This document shows positions 62,289 through 64,000 of a DNA stretch of 64,000 nucleotides, piece by piece. The DNA lies in contig NZ_JALKBG010000005.1 in assembly GCF_023016155.1 (NCBI RefSeq), positions 62,001 to 126,000 on the forward strand, in the 5' to 3' direction. The notes below the pieces were generated by a model. It saw nothing but the letters and a program-made list of their open reading frames with translations. It had not been told where the DNA came from and made no database searches. The stretch comes from Aliiroseovarius sp. F20344. GTDB lineage: Bacteria > Pseudomonadota > Alphaproteobacteria > Rhodobacterales > Rhodobacteraceae. Position 1 is the stretch's first letter. Every line of letters begins with the position of its first letter. Position numbers and translations under genes: made by a program.

Positions 62289-63378
62289 CAGGGTTCCTCA
62301 AGGATTTTTTGGCGCGTTGACGCATGTTTTCAGCAAAGCGAATGGCCGCTGCGACAGCTTGGTATTGGTCTGGTGGCACTTCGCTGCCAATTTCGACCGT
62401 GGCGTAAAGTGCGCGCGCGGTTGGCGGGTCGCGATGAATCGGCACACCGTTTTCGGATGCGACCTCGCGGATACGGGCTGCGATTTCGTCCACGCCTTTC
62501 GCCACACAGATCGGAGCATCCCCGGGCGAACGCGACCATTTCAAAGCCACCGCGTAGTGGGTCGGGTTGACAACAATAACATCAGCATCAGGAACATCCT
62601 GAAACATCTGGTTTGTGGCAATGTCATACCCCTTTTGCCGCCTTTGGTTTTTCATGTGCGGATCGCCTTCATTTTGCTTGATCTCGTCCATGAGCTCTTT
62701 GTGCGACATGCGGTTCTTGCGCAGGTGCTCTTGCTTCTGCCACATGAAGTCTATGCCCCCGATGATCACTGCGACCAGAAGGACGATGGCGAAGAATTCG
62801 ATCGATAGATCCAACAGTAAGACCGAGACCATGCCGGGGTTCAGGGCAAGCGCCGCCAGCATGAGTGGGAGCTTGATCCAAATGAAGATCCCCAAAATCA
62901 CGCCGTAGATTGAAAGCTTCACAAAGCTTTTAAAGAACTCAAACAGCCCCGAGCGTCCGAATTTGTTTTTGGCATTGGAGAGAGGGGACACGCGGTTAAG
63001 CTTGGGCATCAGTTTTTCTGGGGAAACGACGAAGCTGCGCGTGGCTACTGTTAAACCCAGAACGCCAACCATCGGCACCAAAAGCCAAGGCGCCAGATGC
63101 CAAGCGATCAACGTCATAGCATTTGCCAGAACGGGCCCACCCCGGCCTTGAAAGGCGGTTTTTGCAAGTTGATCCGATTGCTCAAGGATACTGGAAAACA
63201 CACTGCCCAAGCCGCTCATCGTTGATGCGCCAATCGTCGTCGCGAGCAGAAGTAGGACCATGTAGGACATCGCAGTATTCAGGTCTGTCGACCGCGCGAT
63301 TTCACCTCGTTTCCGGGCATCGTCCAGCTTCTTCTGCGTCGGCTCGTGTTGTTTGCTGTCATCTTCTTCGTCGGCCAT
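62281..63378 (-). CDS. flhB: Flagellar export switch protein
   Basis: A 365-residue type III export component. Four membrane segments cover about 30-220, followed by a cytoplasmic domain with the self-cleaving NPTH motif (VVNPTHYAVALKW) that switches export substrate class. Length is normal. It begins one base after the fliR stop. Confidence 0.93.
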   Translation of the reverse strand: MADEEDDSKQHEPTQKKLDDARKRGEIARSTDLNTAMSYMVLLLLATTIGASTMSGLGSVFSSILEQSDQLAKTAFQGRGGPVLANAMTLIAWHLAPWLLVPMVGVLGLTVATRSFVVSPEKLMPKLNRVSPLSNAKNKFGRSGLFEFFKSFVKLSIYGVILGIFIWIKLPLMLAALALNPGMVSVLLLDLSIEFFAIVLLVAVIIGGIDFMWQKQEHLRKNRMSHKELMDEIKQNEGDPHMKNQRRQKGYDIATNQMFQDVPDADVIVVNPTHYAVALKWSRSPGDAPICVAKGVDEIAARIREVASENGVPIHRDPPTARALYATVEIGSEVPPDQYQAVAAAIRFAENMRQRAKKSLRNPDG

Positions 63379-64000
63379 CTACCATCCCCCGAACGGATCA
63401 AGCAGCAAAGCTTCGAGTGCATTTTGCCAGATCGGCAATAACACGGGCGTTGTCAGTGCTAGCAGAATAAGTCCCCCCGCTGTAATGGCCGGGGCGCCCA
63501 CAAAGGCCACCATTAACTGGGGCATAGCACGGTTAATGATCCCCAGCGCCACGTTGTAGAGCAGTGAAACGATGACGAAGGGGGCCGCCAGCGTGAACGC
63601 AAACCCGAAGCTGCGCGCAATATGCATGACGCCCCAGTCTGAAAAGCCCTTGGGAGTGGGAAGCTGCCCAATGGGGAATGCCTGATAGGACAGTATGAAG
63701 CCTTCGACGATCCGCACATGCAGGTCCAACATAACCGCAAGGGCCAAACCCGAGATCATAAGGACATGCCCAATGGCGGGTTGTGGGTCAGAATTGTTGC
63801 CCCCCATGAGCTGGGCAAGAGAGGTTGATTGAGCCGCAATGCTGCCTGCCACCTGAAGGGAGACGATCGCAAGGCGTAAGACAAATCCAAACCCAAGCCC
63901 GATGATCGGCTCGCTCAGTAAATATATCGGCGAGGTCAATTGGCTAAGTGAAAGCTCAACATTGGACGCGACGGTGGGTGTGACGATCGCAGTAAAGGCC
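63379..64000 (-). CDS. fliR: Flagellar export protein FliR (5' end outside window)
   Basis: An export-gate membrane protein; 206 C-terminal residues are visible. The frame stays open to the edge (reading AFTAIVTPTVASNVELSLSQL before EPIIGLGFGFVLRLAI), so the gene begins outside. Several membrane segments and the family pattern PIIGLGFGF...GIINRAMPQLMVAFVGAPA are clear. It is co-transcribed with flhB. Confidence 0.9.
   Translation of the reverse strand, partial: AFTAIVTPTVASNVELSLSQLTSPIYLLSEPIIGLGFGFVLRLAIVSLQVAGSIAAQSTSLAQLMGGNNSDPQPAIGHVLMISGLALAVMLDLHVRIVEGFILSYQAFPIGQLPTPKGFSDWGVMHIARSFGFAFTLAAPFVIVSLLYNVALGIINRAMPQLMVAFVGAPAITAGGLILLALTTPVLLPIWQNALEALLLDPFGGW

Overview
The window looks like a chromosomal segment of an alphaproteobacterium of the Rhodobacterales (Roseobacter-type). 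Evidence: a glycerol-type ABC transporter with a DUF2160 protein, an irr gene divergent from fabA-fabB-fabI, a SAM/SAH-type riboswitch directly before metK, heterotetrameric sarcosine-oxidase-like genes in soxBDAG order, a Hint-domain protein, and flagellar flhB/fliR. Codon use is GC-rich throughout. I see no tRNA or rRNA gene, CRISPR array, insertion sequence or prophage.

Layout. 1-1.1 kb: end of a glycerol-type ABC transporter operon. 1.1-2.7 kb: M56 peptidase plus BlaI repressor with a self-overlapping promoter/operator. 2.7-5.9 kb: minus-strand operon of a Tat-type FAD oxidoreductase and three membrane or envelope proteins. 6.0-11.9 kb: a self-contained surface-protein cassette made of an exosortase, one VIT/VWA protein with a PEP-CTERM-like tail, an OmpR-type response regulator and a histidine kinase. 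It is preceded by Pho-box-like phased direct repeats. 12-17.1 kb: sarcosine-oxidase-like soxBDAG paralogue whose delta subunit has lost its zinc cysteines. 17.1-19 kb: GlxA/AraC and LysR regulators. 19.1-29.7 kb: a hydroxyproline/proline-derivative catabolic region. Its members are an aldehyde dehydrogenase, a metal-ligand-poor M19 dipeptidase homologue, an unrecognised 561-aa protein, a DUF3726 protein, an Ldh-type reductase, a BCCT carrier, a GntR regulator, a proline-racemase homologue with a Ser/Thr active-site pair, and an LhpC-like aldolase-fold deaminase. 30-31 kb: Hint protein. 31-37.2 kb: six-gene minus-strand catabolic operon of unknown substrate. 37.3-40.6 kb: fabI, fabB, fabA and divergent irr. 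40.6-52.3 kb: housekeeping genes (FKBP, miaB, phoH-ybeY-corC-lnt, metK, trmB, aroA, cmk). 52.3-58 kb: a toroid-fold protein, rpsA, ihfB, lapA-like, trpF, trpB. 58-61.8 kb: serine hydrolase, DUF2332, pth, rplY. 61.9-64 kb: flagellar export genes running off the edge.

The two most promising systems are the one-target exosortase cassette with its putative autoregulatory box array, and the translationally coupled dipeptidase-like / 561-aa / DUF3726 / Ldh module inside the hydroxyproline-type region. Several of that region's enzymes have visibly altered active sites. Functions are assigned by motif and context recognition only; no database search was possible.
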